Below, in pieces: positions 22,900-31,804 of a DNA stretch of 45,079 nucleotides. The notes under the pieces are model-generated. The model did not search any database. It was not told the origin of the DNA and was given only the letters and a program-made list of their open reading frames with translations. Source of the DNA: Chara braunii (Eukaryota; Streptophyta; Charophyceae; Charales; Characeae); NCBI GenBank assembly GCA_003427395.1, contig BFEA01000571.1:573562-618640 (forward strand), given 5' to 3'. A program made the position numbers and the translations under genes. The first letter of the stretch is position 1, and the number at the start of each line of letters is the position of its first letter.

Positions 22900-23474
22900 G
22901 TTCTTGCCCAGAAGAATCCCTTGCCTGTCATCTTTATTCAGACTTATTCTTGTATGATATTTCTTTTGGAAATCTTTGGAGATATAACTTGCTTTTGGTT
23001 TGAGACACAGACATAGGGTTAAGAATGTGCCTGACCTGTACCAAGCAGGTGGATGACATACGCCTTTGGTTCTGTAGTGCTTATAAAAGGTTATGGGTGC
23101 AGAACTGCTATTACACTGTGCCAAACTGAGTGCACTATTTTTGGCCCAGACTTCCTCTTCTCCACCCTCCTTTTCCTGGGTTCTGAGGTTTGTACTGATT
23201 CGCATTCAGAGCTGATGCTCCTTTCTGGTAATGAGATCTGGTGTTCGTGTGATGTCCATGAGAATCCCTGCCCTCCTCTTTTATTTTTCCTCTCCTCATT
23301 GTTTTACGTTTGTTCTTGTTCTTTTGGTTACGAATTTGAGCATACCTCAAGGCAAAAGTTGTTTGTAGTATTATTTTACACAACATATATTTTTTTCCAG
23401 ATTTTTTGGGGAGCTTTTTTTGTTTTCTTCTAATATTTTTATGTTCGTGTTCAGAGAGTTTCGACGCTCGTTCG
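22900..23474. other. Gene-free stretch
   Basis: AT-richer unique sequence. A 126-codon plus-strand open frame (23053-23433) is Phe/Leu/Ser/Cys-rich with no recognisable domain. It reflects T-rich composition and is not called a gene. Confidence 0.45.
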
Positions 23475-23516
23475 CGTTCGGTCCCGAACGTTCGGGTTCG
23501 GTCACCGAACCCGAAC
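23475..23516. other. Two adjacent palindromes
   Basis: The first, at 23475-23490, is cgttcggtcccgaacg. The second, at 23490-23516, has perfect 13-base arms gttcgggttcggt and accgaacccgaac around a single C. Both use the word GTTCGG/CCGAAC. They could be a protein-binding site, the tip of an excised or foldback element, or an extrusion-prone hairpin. Confidence 0.85.
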
Positions 23517-23834
23517 ACGATTCCGATCATTGAACTTGTTGTGAAGTGGCCAAGCAACGAAATAATTTCTTGCCGTGCAATGCTTGCTTTTTTTCATCAA
23601 TCACATAGTGGTGCCCCATTGTGACCAAGGGCCAAAACATGATCAAAATCGAACTCTCCTCGCCTCCTTTCAAATTCCAACGCTCATGGTGGGGTTGCAC
23701 TGGTGTTTATATTCATGCTAGTACATCACAAAACTGGGCCTTGATGCCAACGTTCTTGCATTCCAACCGCGAACACAACACCGGTTGGGCTTGCCCTTCT
23801 CCCTTGATATCCGCAATGTTACATATGATCTATT

Positions 23835-24735
23835 GAGTGACAACCCATTCGTCAATTTTGCCGATTTAGTAATTTTGAGAACTGTGACAAGATCATTAGA
23901 AAACACAACCATCAATCAAAGTCGAAGCAAATGAAGCATGATCGATTGATTCAAGGCAGGGACAAGGTAAATGAGGGAAAAGTGAGAACTCGTAATAATC
24001 TTAGAAAATGTAGATGAATGGGCACGTCCAGCAGTAGTCAAGAGTCCTCACTCATCCCTCTAGAGTTTCCTCATTAATCTCTCATTTGGTTGGGCGTCTC
24101 TTGTGCCTCGAGCCATGCCTATGTACCTTGTGAGATTGTGGCCTCTGAATGTAGAGCCACCTGAAGCCTGTGAGTTTCGAACACTTCCATCCAAGACCCA
24201 TGACGCGGAAGTCGACCATAGTATAAAATTCCTCCCACAGTGCAGGGAGATATGGCTGCGAGAAATCCCTCGCGGAAACTTAGATGGCTTGGCCAGTGCC
24301 GCGTAATTAATCTTTTTGGGGGAGATGTACCTATTGGCTAAATCAAGCAGATCACCCCAGCAAGTCTGTAAGAAGAAAGGGTACTGAAGGCTTGGGATAG
24401 TCAGTGTAGAGCTTGGGCCCGAAGCAACGGATCAACTTTGTTCCACTCTCATCAAGCTCTCTTTCCTTTTCCTGAAGATGCTTTGCAGCTGAGATCCAAA
24501 CCGGGTCAAAGAGTTCGTGGGATTTTGTATCCTTCTTTACGTAGAGCCTCAGATCATAGATGATATTTGCTACAAAACTGGTGAGAACGACAAAGATCAA
24601 TAGGTCTCCCTGTTTAAAGTCGTTTGCACCGGTAGTGGAAGGCATCTTTAAAAGCAACCTTGTTGAGACAGGTCAACACCGTCTTCTGAATTGAGGATGA
24701 CTGAGCTATACTCGTGTGCTGAAGAGGTTTGATGT
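23835..24735 (-). pseudogene. Unrecognised protein family, copy 1 (broken)
   Basis: I do not recognise this family. On the minus strand, pieces of frame read VLTCLNKVAFKDAFHY, then VVLTSF, IYDLRLYVKK, ERELDESGTKLIRCFG, LYTDYPKPSVPF, then WGDLLDLANRYISP, and finally a basic tail near 24110 (HGSRHKRRPTK). Each piece aligns with the plus-strand copy at 37137-37767 (for example ERELDESGIKLIRSFG and YWGDLVDLAKRYISP). This copy is frameshifted near 24630 (after HYRC) and again near 24350 (before WGDL) and has lost residues in the last third. Nucleotide similarity to copy 2 continues about 250 bases past the stop, to about 23840 (caattttgccgatttagtaa). The 5' side runs directly into the rps7 fragment. 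It probably derives from a mobile element; the function is unknown. Confidence 0.7.
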
Positions 24736-24744
24736 TTTTTTTTT

Positions 24745-25033
24745 TCAAACGTCGTCTCCAGAAGGCGCCTTCAAGAATCCACTGAAGAGCTAAGGTTTCT
24801 TGACGACTCTTTGGTATAATGGATGAAACTAATTGGGTGGTTCGGGAGATTCTGACTTTTCTTACTTCTAAAATAGGTTTGACATTTTCAATCGCGTTAA
24901 CAAAATGTGTGATTACATTCATTGACAAGTTCTCATTAGCTAGACAATAGAAAGTTTTATAAACAATAGCACGAGATTTTGTTTTTTTCCCATGAATCAT
25001 ACAAATGTTGATAAATTTGTGTATCTGGCAAGC
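24745..25033 (-). pseudogene. rps7: Mitochondrial-type ribosomal protein S7 fragment
   Basis: S7 is a small-subunit protein that binds the 3' major domain of 16S-type rRNA. On the minus strand a continuous frame reads KFINICMIHGKKTKSRAIVY (first conserved block), then NVITHFVNAIENVKPILEVR, then TTQLVSSIIPKSRQETLA and WILEGAFWRR. These blocks follow the bacterial and mitochondrial S7 order (K-x-I-x2-x2-M-x-x-GKK; N-V; ENxKP; VRxx; R-x-x-LAxxW). The reading then departs from S7, and the C-terminal ~55 residues are missing where the unrecognised family begins. Upstream (25034-25207) the frame stays open but is GC-rich and unlike S7. It lies downstream of rps12 on the same strand, the usual plant mitochondrial order, but with foreign pieces between. 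It is best read as a mitochondrial-derived relic. Confidence 0.8.
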
Positions 25034-25207
25034 CGACGAACGCGAGGGCCGAAGGCGCGTCTTGAAGGCTGCTCTTCGATCGCCGCCGGATCTTCGCAGT
25101 GATCCTTTTTGTCCGCAATCTGCGGCGGTTGCCCTCTCTATCGACGACTCTCTATCAGCAATGCTCTTCAGTCGCATGACAAATTTCTCAAGCTCATGAA
25201 GTACCAC
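25034..25207. other. GC-rich filler upstream of rps7 fragment
   Basis: A sharply GC-richer island (for example gatcgccgccggatcttcgc) between AT-rich mitochondrial-type pieces. It is open on both strands but matches no family I know. On the minus strand it would form an N-terminal extension in frame with the S7 fragment. The composition switch argues that it is joined from elsewhere. Confidence 0.5.
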
Positions 25208-25246
25208 ATTGGATAGAAGAGGGCCGAAGGCATTGTAAAATGCAAT

Positions 25247-25438
25247 GTGTTCGTCTTTGTAAAAAGCGACCGAGTTTACTATGATCTTGGAGGTTTTCTG
25301 CGAAACATCGGAATCTGGATAATCGCATATAAATTATCACAAAAGGTGACTCCGGNCCCCGATCAAACAACTATTGACGGTACTTCGCTTGAAAAGCTTT
25401 TGAAGCTTCGAGACGCGATTGCCTCTCTACTCTACTTG
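25247..25438 (+). pseudogene. Group II intron maturase N-terminal fragment
   Basis: The plus-strand frame reads YYDLGGFLRNIGIWIIAYKL and, after an ambiguous N at 25356, [21 protein letters not shown]. This is the start of the reverse transcriptase in mitochondrial group II intron proteins. In that family a W-x-x-AY segment is followed by Ser/Lys-rich spacing, then TPG-x-D-x-x-T(I/L)DG. Maturases help their host intron fold and splice and can copy it into new sites. Only about 60 residues are present, there is no YADD catalytic box, and a stop follows at about 25439. It lies 58 bases before the cox2 exon on the same strand, which is not the normal intron/exon order, so the arrangement is rearranged. 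Confidence 0.65.
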
Positions 25439-25496
25439 TGAAGCAGCCCGCGACCTCTTGCAGGCCCATCAACAAAACGAGAACATACAATACAAA

Positions 25497-25704
25497 ATGA
25501 AAAACGAATGGTTATTTCAGATTGCTTATATGGACGCTGCAGAGCCTTGGCAATACGGATTTCAAGATGCAGCCACTCCTATGATGCAAGGAATTATTAG
25601 GCAGGTGAGTATCTGGGATTTCAGATTGCTTATATGGACGCTGCAGAGCCTTGGCAATACGGATTTCAAGATGCAGCCACTCCTATGATGCAAGGAATTA
25701 TTTA
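25497..25704 (+). pseudogene. cox2: cox2 exon 1, duplicated with 104-bp period
   Basis: Cytochrome c oxidase subunit II is a core subunit of respiratory complex IV. From the ATG at 25497 the frame reads [12 protein letters not shown] and then [18 protein letters not shown] followed by QGII, the diagnostic N-terminus of plant mitochondrial COX2. An 84-base block from tttcagattgct to caaggaattatt occurs at 25515-25598 and again, apparently identical, at 25619-25702. The CuA-binding domain and both membrane helices are missing. The second copy ends in TTTA followed by GTGCG, the consensus 5' end of a group II intron, so exon 1 was copied with its intron start. Whether the 104-bp duplication is real or an assembly effect cannot be told here. 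Confidence 0.85.
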
Positions 25705-26060
25705 GTGCGCCCATGTCACAGATCTCGATTACAGGGCGGCTCCAACTCTGCCACACCATCTCAAGCTGGCCCAGGCCAAGGGTGTGAGCTACACGTGCGT
25801 GGTATGCCTAGTGATAGGTCATGCCTGAAAGCAATACGTGAAAGTCGAAGAACGGCTTCGATGAAGCAGAAGGTAAGGTTAGGATAACGGACTTGATACG
25901 TGAAGCCGGTCCCATTCCGGGCCATACGTTACTGTTCACGTCTCAAGCAGGCGGCGGGCGTATACGTGGACAGTAAGGTACGACTGAATTCGTGCTCGAT
26001 GTCAATAGTGAGCCCGAGACTTGAGAATCCACGCGGCACTAGTTGCGAGTTCGAAAATAA
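25705..26060 (+). other. Group II intron 5' part after cox2 exon 1
   Basis: It starts GTGCGCCCATG, matching the group II 5' boundary GTGYG, directly after the cox2 exon. The following sequence is rich in short complementary G/C blocks (for example gaagccggtcccattccggg and gtcgaagaacggcttcgatg) as expected of domain I. I did not find a domain V hairpin or a 3' exon, so the intron is truncated. Land-plant cox2 has an intron near codon 33, consistent with this position. Confidence 0.55.
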
Positions 26061-26465
26061 AAGACAAAAGACTCTGGATCCAACACCATAATAAGAGACT
26101 ACCTTCATGATTCGACCAAGTTCCAGAAACTTTATAAAACAATGGTAATTGATTATTTGAATTTGTCAAAACGCTATAGATAGAGAAATCAGAAGAAACA
26201 TAACAAAACAAAAAGCTAAAAAAACAGATGGTTCAAACGAGAAAGTAAAGTGAACAAAAACAAGATAGAATATTTTTTTTGTAGGCTAATCCAACGAAAA
26301 TGCTAAGAATGAAAAAATAATGACCTATTTCAACATACATGTCCTTAGTACATTTAGTTTCAATTTCAAATTAATCGCTTGAACAATGACCCGAACGTTA
26401 TGAGTACTGAACACACTTAGGGACTGATGGAGAGGCCATTGGGCCGTCAATTTGAGGTTTGGCGG
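26061..26465. other. AT-rich gene-free stretch
   Basis: Between the cox2 intron piece and the rps12 fragment. It has A-rich runs and no recognised gene. It may be mitochondrial intergenic or intron sequence. Confidence 0.4.
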
Positions 26466-26702
26466 TTAGCATCCCAAGGGACATGGAAAGAGAGCGGTCC
26501 TGAATGTATCATCTACGTCATTTCGATTGGTTAATCTCACTTTACCTATTTTGCGTAAAGCTGAGTTGGTTTTTTTTGGTGTTCTTGTAGAAACACGAAG
26601 GCATACTCCCTGCTTTTGAGGACATTGGTTTAAAGCTCGAGTACGTTGCGTACGTCGTTTTGATTCTCTACCATGACGAATTAAGTGATTCATTGTAGGC
26701 AT
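26466..26702 (-). pseudogene. rps12: Mitochondrial-type ribosomal protein S12, truncated
   Basis: S12 sits at the ribosomal decoding site. From the ATG at 26702 the minus strand reads [20 protein letters not shown] and then [40 protein letters not shown]. This is the plant mitochondrial S12 N-terminal half (plastid S12 differs in the first 30 residues). The usual PKKPNSA is PKKTNSA here. After about residue 60 the frame leaves S12 ([17 protein letters not shown], then stop). The conserved GxGHNLQEHS and GGRVKDLPGV blocks are therefore absent. A full protein is about 125 residues. The ATG and first 60 codons are undamaged, so the break is recent relative to substitution decay, or the sequence is mitochondrial DNA recombined at this point. 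Confidence 0.88.
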
Positions 26703-27767
26703 ATGTGTGTAGGGAATGAAGTAACTGATGAAGGATTCGGATCGGCACTGTCCCGGGAGGGTATGTACTGATACCGAAGAAAAGGTTTGTTCCTGTCGAG
26801 CTGTGTAACGTTTTCGTATCGCAAGAGATAGAGCTTGCTTGCGGAGTTGGGCGAGGGAAACTTTGGTTTACCGGGGGTGTGTCTTCTGCTTGCAAGAGAA
26901 ACCACTTCACAACTCGATGCACGAGTCTTACTCAACCTGGGATCCCCTTTGTAGAGTAAGATGAAGTTCACACAGCGACAGGGTTCCATCACAATCAGAT
27001 CGATTGCCAGTTCCCCGATGCTTGAACACCCGATCTGGGCTCAGGAAACTGCTGTTGCCATGCAAAGGAGGTTTCACCTTCACCCGTCGTTGAATTATAT
27101 AGTGGTTATTCGTGTAATCTCGTCTCCAGAGGTTAGGGCTCATAGAACAACAAGGTACTTCTGCGAATGCAAATGACTGGATAAAATTGTGAAATTTGCT
27201 TTGGTCAATAATGTGCGTTCGTGATCTACTTCCGATTATGCGTCGAGTCCACGACACTTATCACCAAACATCTCCAACCGTCAGGTTCTTTAGTATCAAA
27301 GGGAAGTACTGGGGTATGCTGGAAGTTGCCTCTTGGCTACAGACCCCGTTCACATTGTCACAAAGTAGGAAAGTTATGTGTCATTATCTCAGTCTGATTA
27401 GCCAGCTTCCTGCCAACTCTTGGAGCATTAGTTATTACTGACACTAATCCCCATCAAGTAAAAACTTAGCAATTAAATAAAAAATATTTTCCTCAATTGG
27501 CGTTTTTTTTTCTTTGTGGCTCATTACTCGGACTCGGCAGCCAAAGAAAACATCCTAGTTCATTCAGTGTAGGGGGTTGGGTTGACAATCCAGCCCGATG
27601 ACTGTGCATCCGTAAGTTTGCATAAATGCCTGTGGGTTTACATTGGCGAGGGAACGCTTACGAGTTGATGGAAAAAAAACTAAGATAAATAAAATGCGCG
27701 CATCAAAATTTAAAACTTGTCGACAAATGTTGGAAAATGTTTGGTAATAAAAAAAACTTGCTCAAAA
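26703..27767. other. Stretch upstream of rps12, no gene recognised
   Basis: Two overlapping minus-strand open frames (26690-26992 and 26928-27257) have no similarity I can name. Composition resembles the neighbouring mitochondrial-type pieces, so this may be mitochondrial spacer carried along. Confidence 0.4.
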
Positions 27768-27885
27768 ACAAAAAAGAATTCTTTCGAAGGCTAAAAAAAA
27801 AAAAAAAAAGGTCGAGAAGCAATGATGCAACAAAAAAGAATTCTTTCGAAGGCTAAAAAAAAAAAACAAGGTCGAGAAGCGATGA
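27768..27885. repeat. ~60-bp direct duplication with A runs
   Basis: Two copies of caaaaaagaattctttcgaa followed by ggctaaaaa...aaggtcgagaagc-atgat, differing in the A-run length. It sits just 3' of the rps11 fragment. Confidence 0.9.
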
Positions 27886-27892
27886 TATGATA

Positions 27893-28046
27893 TTATACGC
27901 GGTGTTTCTTAGGAGGACGACATCCGTTATGTGGTGTTGGAGTTACATCGCTGATCCTGGTTATAATAAGACCTTCTAATTGTAAACCACGTAAGGCTGA
28001 AGGCTTTCCATAACCTAAACCTTTGATTCTCACTTCACGTTCATCT
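27893..28046 (-). pseudogene. rps11: Mitochondrial-type ribosomal protein S11, C-terminus
   Basis: S11 lies on the platform of the small ribosomal subunit. The minus strand reads [20 protein letters not shown], then [12 protein letters not shown], then [16 protein letters not shown] and the stop TAA (27893-27895). This is the S11 signature: G-x-G-x-G, the ALRGL block, the I[19 protein letters not shown] end. Upstream the frame meets a TGA about 10 codons before REVR, so only ~50 of ~125 codons remain. In early plant mitochondria rps11 lies in the large r-protein cluster, not beside rps12. The order here is therefore a mosaic. Confidence 0.88.
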
Positions 28047-28800
28047 GGACGCTCACAGAGTCACACGCTCGTACATCATCTCATCTACAAGCCCGTACAG
28101 TTGCACGTTTATACAATTCCGCGGAATGCTTATAATTTTGTGCAACCACTTGCTCATAACGATCTCATGAGTGCTTGGTACCGAGGTTACTATTCTAGCA
28201 AAAAGCAGAGAGCCATCATACACGAGCTCATCTCATTCTGCTCTCACCCCTGTGCTATCCTACACTTTCCCGAACACTGACGAATTCAGGTAAACTTTTA
28301 TTTGTCGAGGTCCTGCAAGGTAATCGGCATCTAATCGAGGATCCAACCCCCATCTGTCATAAATTGAACGATTATATATACGACCTTCCTCATAAGGTTC
28401 TGCCTCTTGCCGATTAGCGCTAAACGCGTGAGACATGAGCATCAGGCTGTTAGGCAGATTTTCACGTTCCTTTGAACTTCGTGGTCAGTCCTTTTTTGAG
28501 TGGCAAAGCGGCTTACAACTAAACCTCAATGGTAGGTTGGAGTTTACTGACTGGCACAGAGAAGCTCAACACTTTTAGCTCGATTTGTCTGTTCATTTAC
28601 CTTTCACCTACAGAAGGGTCAAGGTTCAGTCCTTGTATGGAGAAACGGGATGCCTAAAGGGGAGAAACGTCCAGTGACGAAGAGGTTAGGTAGGCGAGGG
28701 TGGGAATGTATGTCCTTATCTTGCTTATCGGATCACTCCTTTCAACCCAGTAACATCATGTATCCAAGCTGATAGTTCTCTTCCCAAGTCAGTCAAGCCT
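28047..28800. other. Possible mitochondrial spacer; no gene assigned
   Basis: A 60-codon minus-strand frame at 28260-28442 (contains DRWGLDPRLDADYLAGPRQI) looks protein-like by composition and could be another organellar gene piece. I cannot assign it, and I see nothing else here. Confidence 0.35.
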
Positions 28801-28895
28801 CAGAGGTGAACCAAATGCCGATGGTGAAGGTCTCTAGTATGGCATGCCAAAATTGCCTGAAAATGCACTTTTGGATTGCTGTTTTATGTGTGTGT

Positions 28896-28899
<4 letters not shown>

Positions 28900-28926
<27 letters not shown>

Positions 28927-28948
28927 NNNNNNNNNNTTTTTTTTTTTT
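28900..28948. other. T run with 10-N gap
   Basis: A long T homopolymer is broken by 10 N (28927-28936), probably a joined low-complexity gap. Its true length is unknown. Confidence 0.95.
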
Positions 28949-29139
28949 AAATATGTTAGTAAGAAGTGCACTCTATACATTGGTGTGGAGTTTGCTTGAA
29001 ATGGCCTTATGGTTTTCTTATAAATTGACCGGAAAAATGGGGGGATGGTTAACCTTCTCTCTAAGCTTGACAATTCAACTTTCGAGTTTTGAACCCACAT
29101 AAAGCGCCGGATCACTAGTGACTCATTCTTTCCCACCCT

Positions 29140-30300
29140 TGCATGTCCTCAGACACATCACTTCCAAATAAAGTCTCTTTACAGTACCCGCTCCTGACCT
29201 TTAGTACTAGTCCGGATAATAGTAACTACCTAGAGCGCCCAATTTGTGCAAAAATGAGCCCGAGGAACAAACGATCATTGACACTAGAATAGACCAGTGG
29301 CGAGTGGGCGGGAACAAAACCTCGAAAGGACACTGATGACAACTCACGAATGTTTTTAGACTATGAAGGAGATTGAGAATCAATTGATTCAAGGCACCAA
29401 CTCAGCACGCAAGTTTCGCACGTCTCGCTCTCACAAAATGCGACTCTCTACCCCCATGCGTAATACTAATTCTTTACGCAGTCGTCTACCCATTCCAGCC
29501 TTACTGAAACAAGAACAAGCCTTGGAAAAACGAACCAAGAGGAAATGTAGGTGACGTCAACACCTCAATCACATGCGTCATCTTACGCGAGGTCTTATTT
29601 TGGAAGCTCACACTCGCTGCTAGCAATCCTTTCTCACGGGGTCGTCTTTGTCAGAGCTCTTGTTTGAGGCCTCTCCACAGGTCTCTCCTGATACATCCCT
29701 ACTTTGTATTTCTCCGGTAGTGAGTGACGTCAATAGGGTAAGTCATGCATTTTCCTCACAAGAACCACGAGCTCACTAGTAGAGCCCACCCCGTGATAGG
29801 ATTCACGACGAGCAACACCCCTCCATGATGGTTACGAGCGACCTACAACGGACTCAAGCTTGGAATATCGGAGCATAAACGACAACGAAGGGTTTAATCC
29901 TCCCTCACATACTTCTTCAGTAGTCGACAATTGCTGCTCGAATGTCACCAGTTGACATCAACGAGCAGAGGGCGTGCCTATCTTCGCACATCATCCCTTC
30001 GAGCAGTACACTGCAGTCACTCTTCTTTCTTTTTGTCCTTACCCCTTGTGCACAGTCTCACCTTTCGAGTATACTGACTCGTTTCTTGATCTCGGCTAAC
30101 TGCGCGTTATCGCTTTCTCTCTCTCTGATTGTTCTCCTCTCTTGTCTTCTTGTAAACTGCCTCGCCTCTCACAACACCTTTCAAACCGACTCGGACTGTG
30201 ACCAAGATGGGCCTAAGATCATCGTCGGCACGCAAGGTCCTCTGGTATCGCGGGAGCTAACATGGTGTCTCGTTGGTCACGTACTAGCTGACCTGAGCGC
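29140..30300. other. Gene-free stretch
   Basis: No recognised gene. It contains two exact TGACGTCA palindromes (29552-29559 and 29725-29732). The plus-strand open frame from 29942 has a Leu/Ser-rich hydrophobic segment followed by the 30-bp repeat below, with no known domain. Confidence 0.45.
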
Positions 30301-30329
30301 GCTGTCGGAGGGCGCGGTGTTCCGGCCCT

Positions 30330-30479
30330 CCGCTGCGAACCAGCCCATTCGTTCACTTACCGCTGCAAACCGGTCCATTTGTTCACTTACCGCTGTGAAC
30401 CAACCCATCCGTTCACTTACCGCTGCGAACCAGCCCATCCGTTCACTTACAGTTGCGTGCAAGTCCGTCCGTTCGCTTA
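30330..30479 (+). repeat. 30-bp minisatellite, 5 units
   Basis: Exact 30-bp periodicity of the unit ccgctgcgaaccagcccatc with cgttcactta. The period keeps the frame open (a ten-residue SLTAANQPIR-like repeat). Only a single related unit is present at the matching place in the right arm (about 40180-40210), so expansion occurred after the arms separated. Confidence 0.93.
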
Positions 30480-30809
30480 CCGCCTCAATCCCAACACCAG
30501 TCGCTGTGTCATGTGGAACTGGCAAGTCAGATACTAGGCTTTCCCGTGGTACCGCGCAGGTCCTGCAGCTTGCCTTACAGTGTATATTGTTCCGAACCTG
30601 AAGTGACATCAGGGTGCCTAGTGTGGCGGAAAAGGGGGTAGCATGGTCAGCCTCGTGTTGGGCGTCGACGGTCATGATCTGGGCCAAGTGTGGTAGTGGG
30701 ATAGCGATAGTCGACTTGTTCTTTTTGACTGCACGACGGGCCCTTGTAGTCGTGTTCTGGGGTAGGTGCAGAAGCGACGGTCACCATTAAAAGAAAAGGG
30801 GAGAAAGTT

Positions 30810-30810
<1 letters not shown>

Positions 30811-30875
<65 letters not shown>
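30811..30875. repeat. A homopolymer (65 bases, one G)
   Basis: A run of A interrupted by one G at 30841, inside the left inverted arm. The right arm has no comparable run, but has agaaagttcagtgctg at the same place. It may be a retroposition-type insertion or slippage product. Confidence 0.95.
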
Positions 30876-30877
<2 letters not shown>

Positions 30878-31804
30878 AAAGTGGAAAATGGGAGAGGTCG
30901 CGCGTCTGACATGCGCCTTCATCTGGATCGTCATTTTCATCAGGGGCGATTTTGTGGTATGAGCGATACTGACACTGTGTTTTCCCCTTTCCTCCCTTTT
31001 TCCTTTTGCTATTATTAATATTATCATTATTATTATTACTATCATTATTATTACCTTTTCTCAGGACTTTCTGGCCTGTCATTTCGCGGGAAGGCCAACG
31101 GTTCGAATTTCGAGTTTAGATTGTGGTCTATGGCCTAAGTTGGCTGACCCCTCGTATATTGCCTATGGATGATCTGTCCGGTTGAGCGCCGCACAGTAGG
31201 ACCCCAAAAGAGGGGCGACCCGTGGCCGCATCGGTAGGAGGCTTATCACGCTCCGCGGAAGGTCATAAGCCCCCTCCTTACCATCGGACACGGGTACCCC
31301 ATCTGGGGTAGTCCGGCGTCTCCTTTTGAAGCGGGGAGGGTGTCCGTCGGGGATCCCATTATGGGACCACCGCGTCTAGCCTGCGGATCACTTCGTATTT
31401 GAGGTACAATGTTTAGTGGCTAACAAAGGGGAGTGGCATGATAACCGTTGGTGTCATGCCATTCGGTTTTTTTTGTTTTTTTGTTCTTTTTTCCCTTTCT
31501 TTTGCTCCGATTTACTTTATTTTAGTAAATTTTGAAATTCAAATTATTAAAATGTAGAACCTTAAGAGTTGTTTGGGTCCCTCATTCAGAGTGCGGGGGT
31601 CGCGATAGATAGTGACCCTATAAAAGAAAAGGGGACGCGTCAATTGCTCTGGGGCATAAGCGGTCTCATTACGCAAGAACCAGTGAATCTGAGAAGGGGA
31701 ACCAGGCGGTGAAGTGAGCGTGCAAGCTCGTCCGTGCGCGTGTGGCCAGAGTATCTAGCTTTGGCTAGTTCGGAGCCGTCAGCCAGGTATCGCTCGCGAA
31801 TCGC

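Noticed and set aside
25598-25624. CAG-GTGAGTAT after cox2 copy 1 and ttcag before copy 2, looking like spliceosomal donor and acceptor sites
   Set aside because: The implied intron would be about 20 bases, too short to splice. The signals are by-products of the duplication junction.
28260-28442. Minus-strand 60-codon frame considered as another mitochondrial gene (rps3, rps4 or rps10)
   Set aside because: No motif of those families could be matched. It is reported only as unassigned sequence.
29363-29554. Possible second copy of the 34.8-kb coding-like region (both contain gaatcaatt-attca)
   Set aside because: Similarity is limited to about 20 bases and does not extend on either side.
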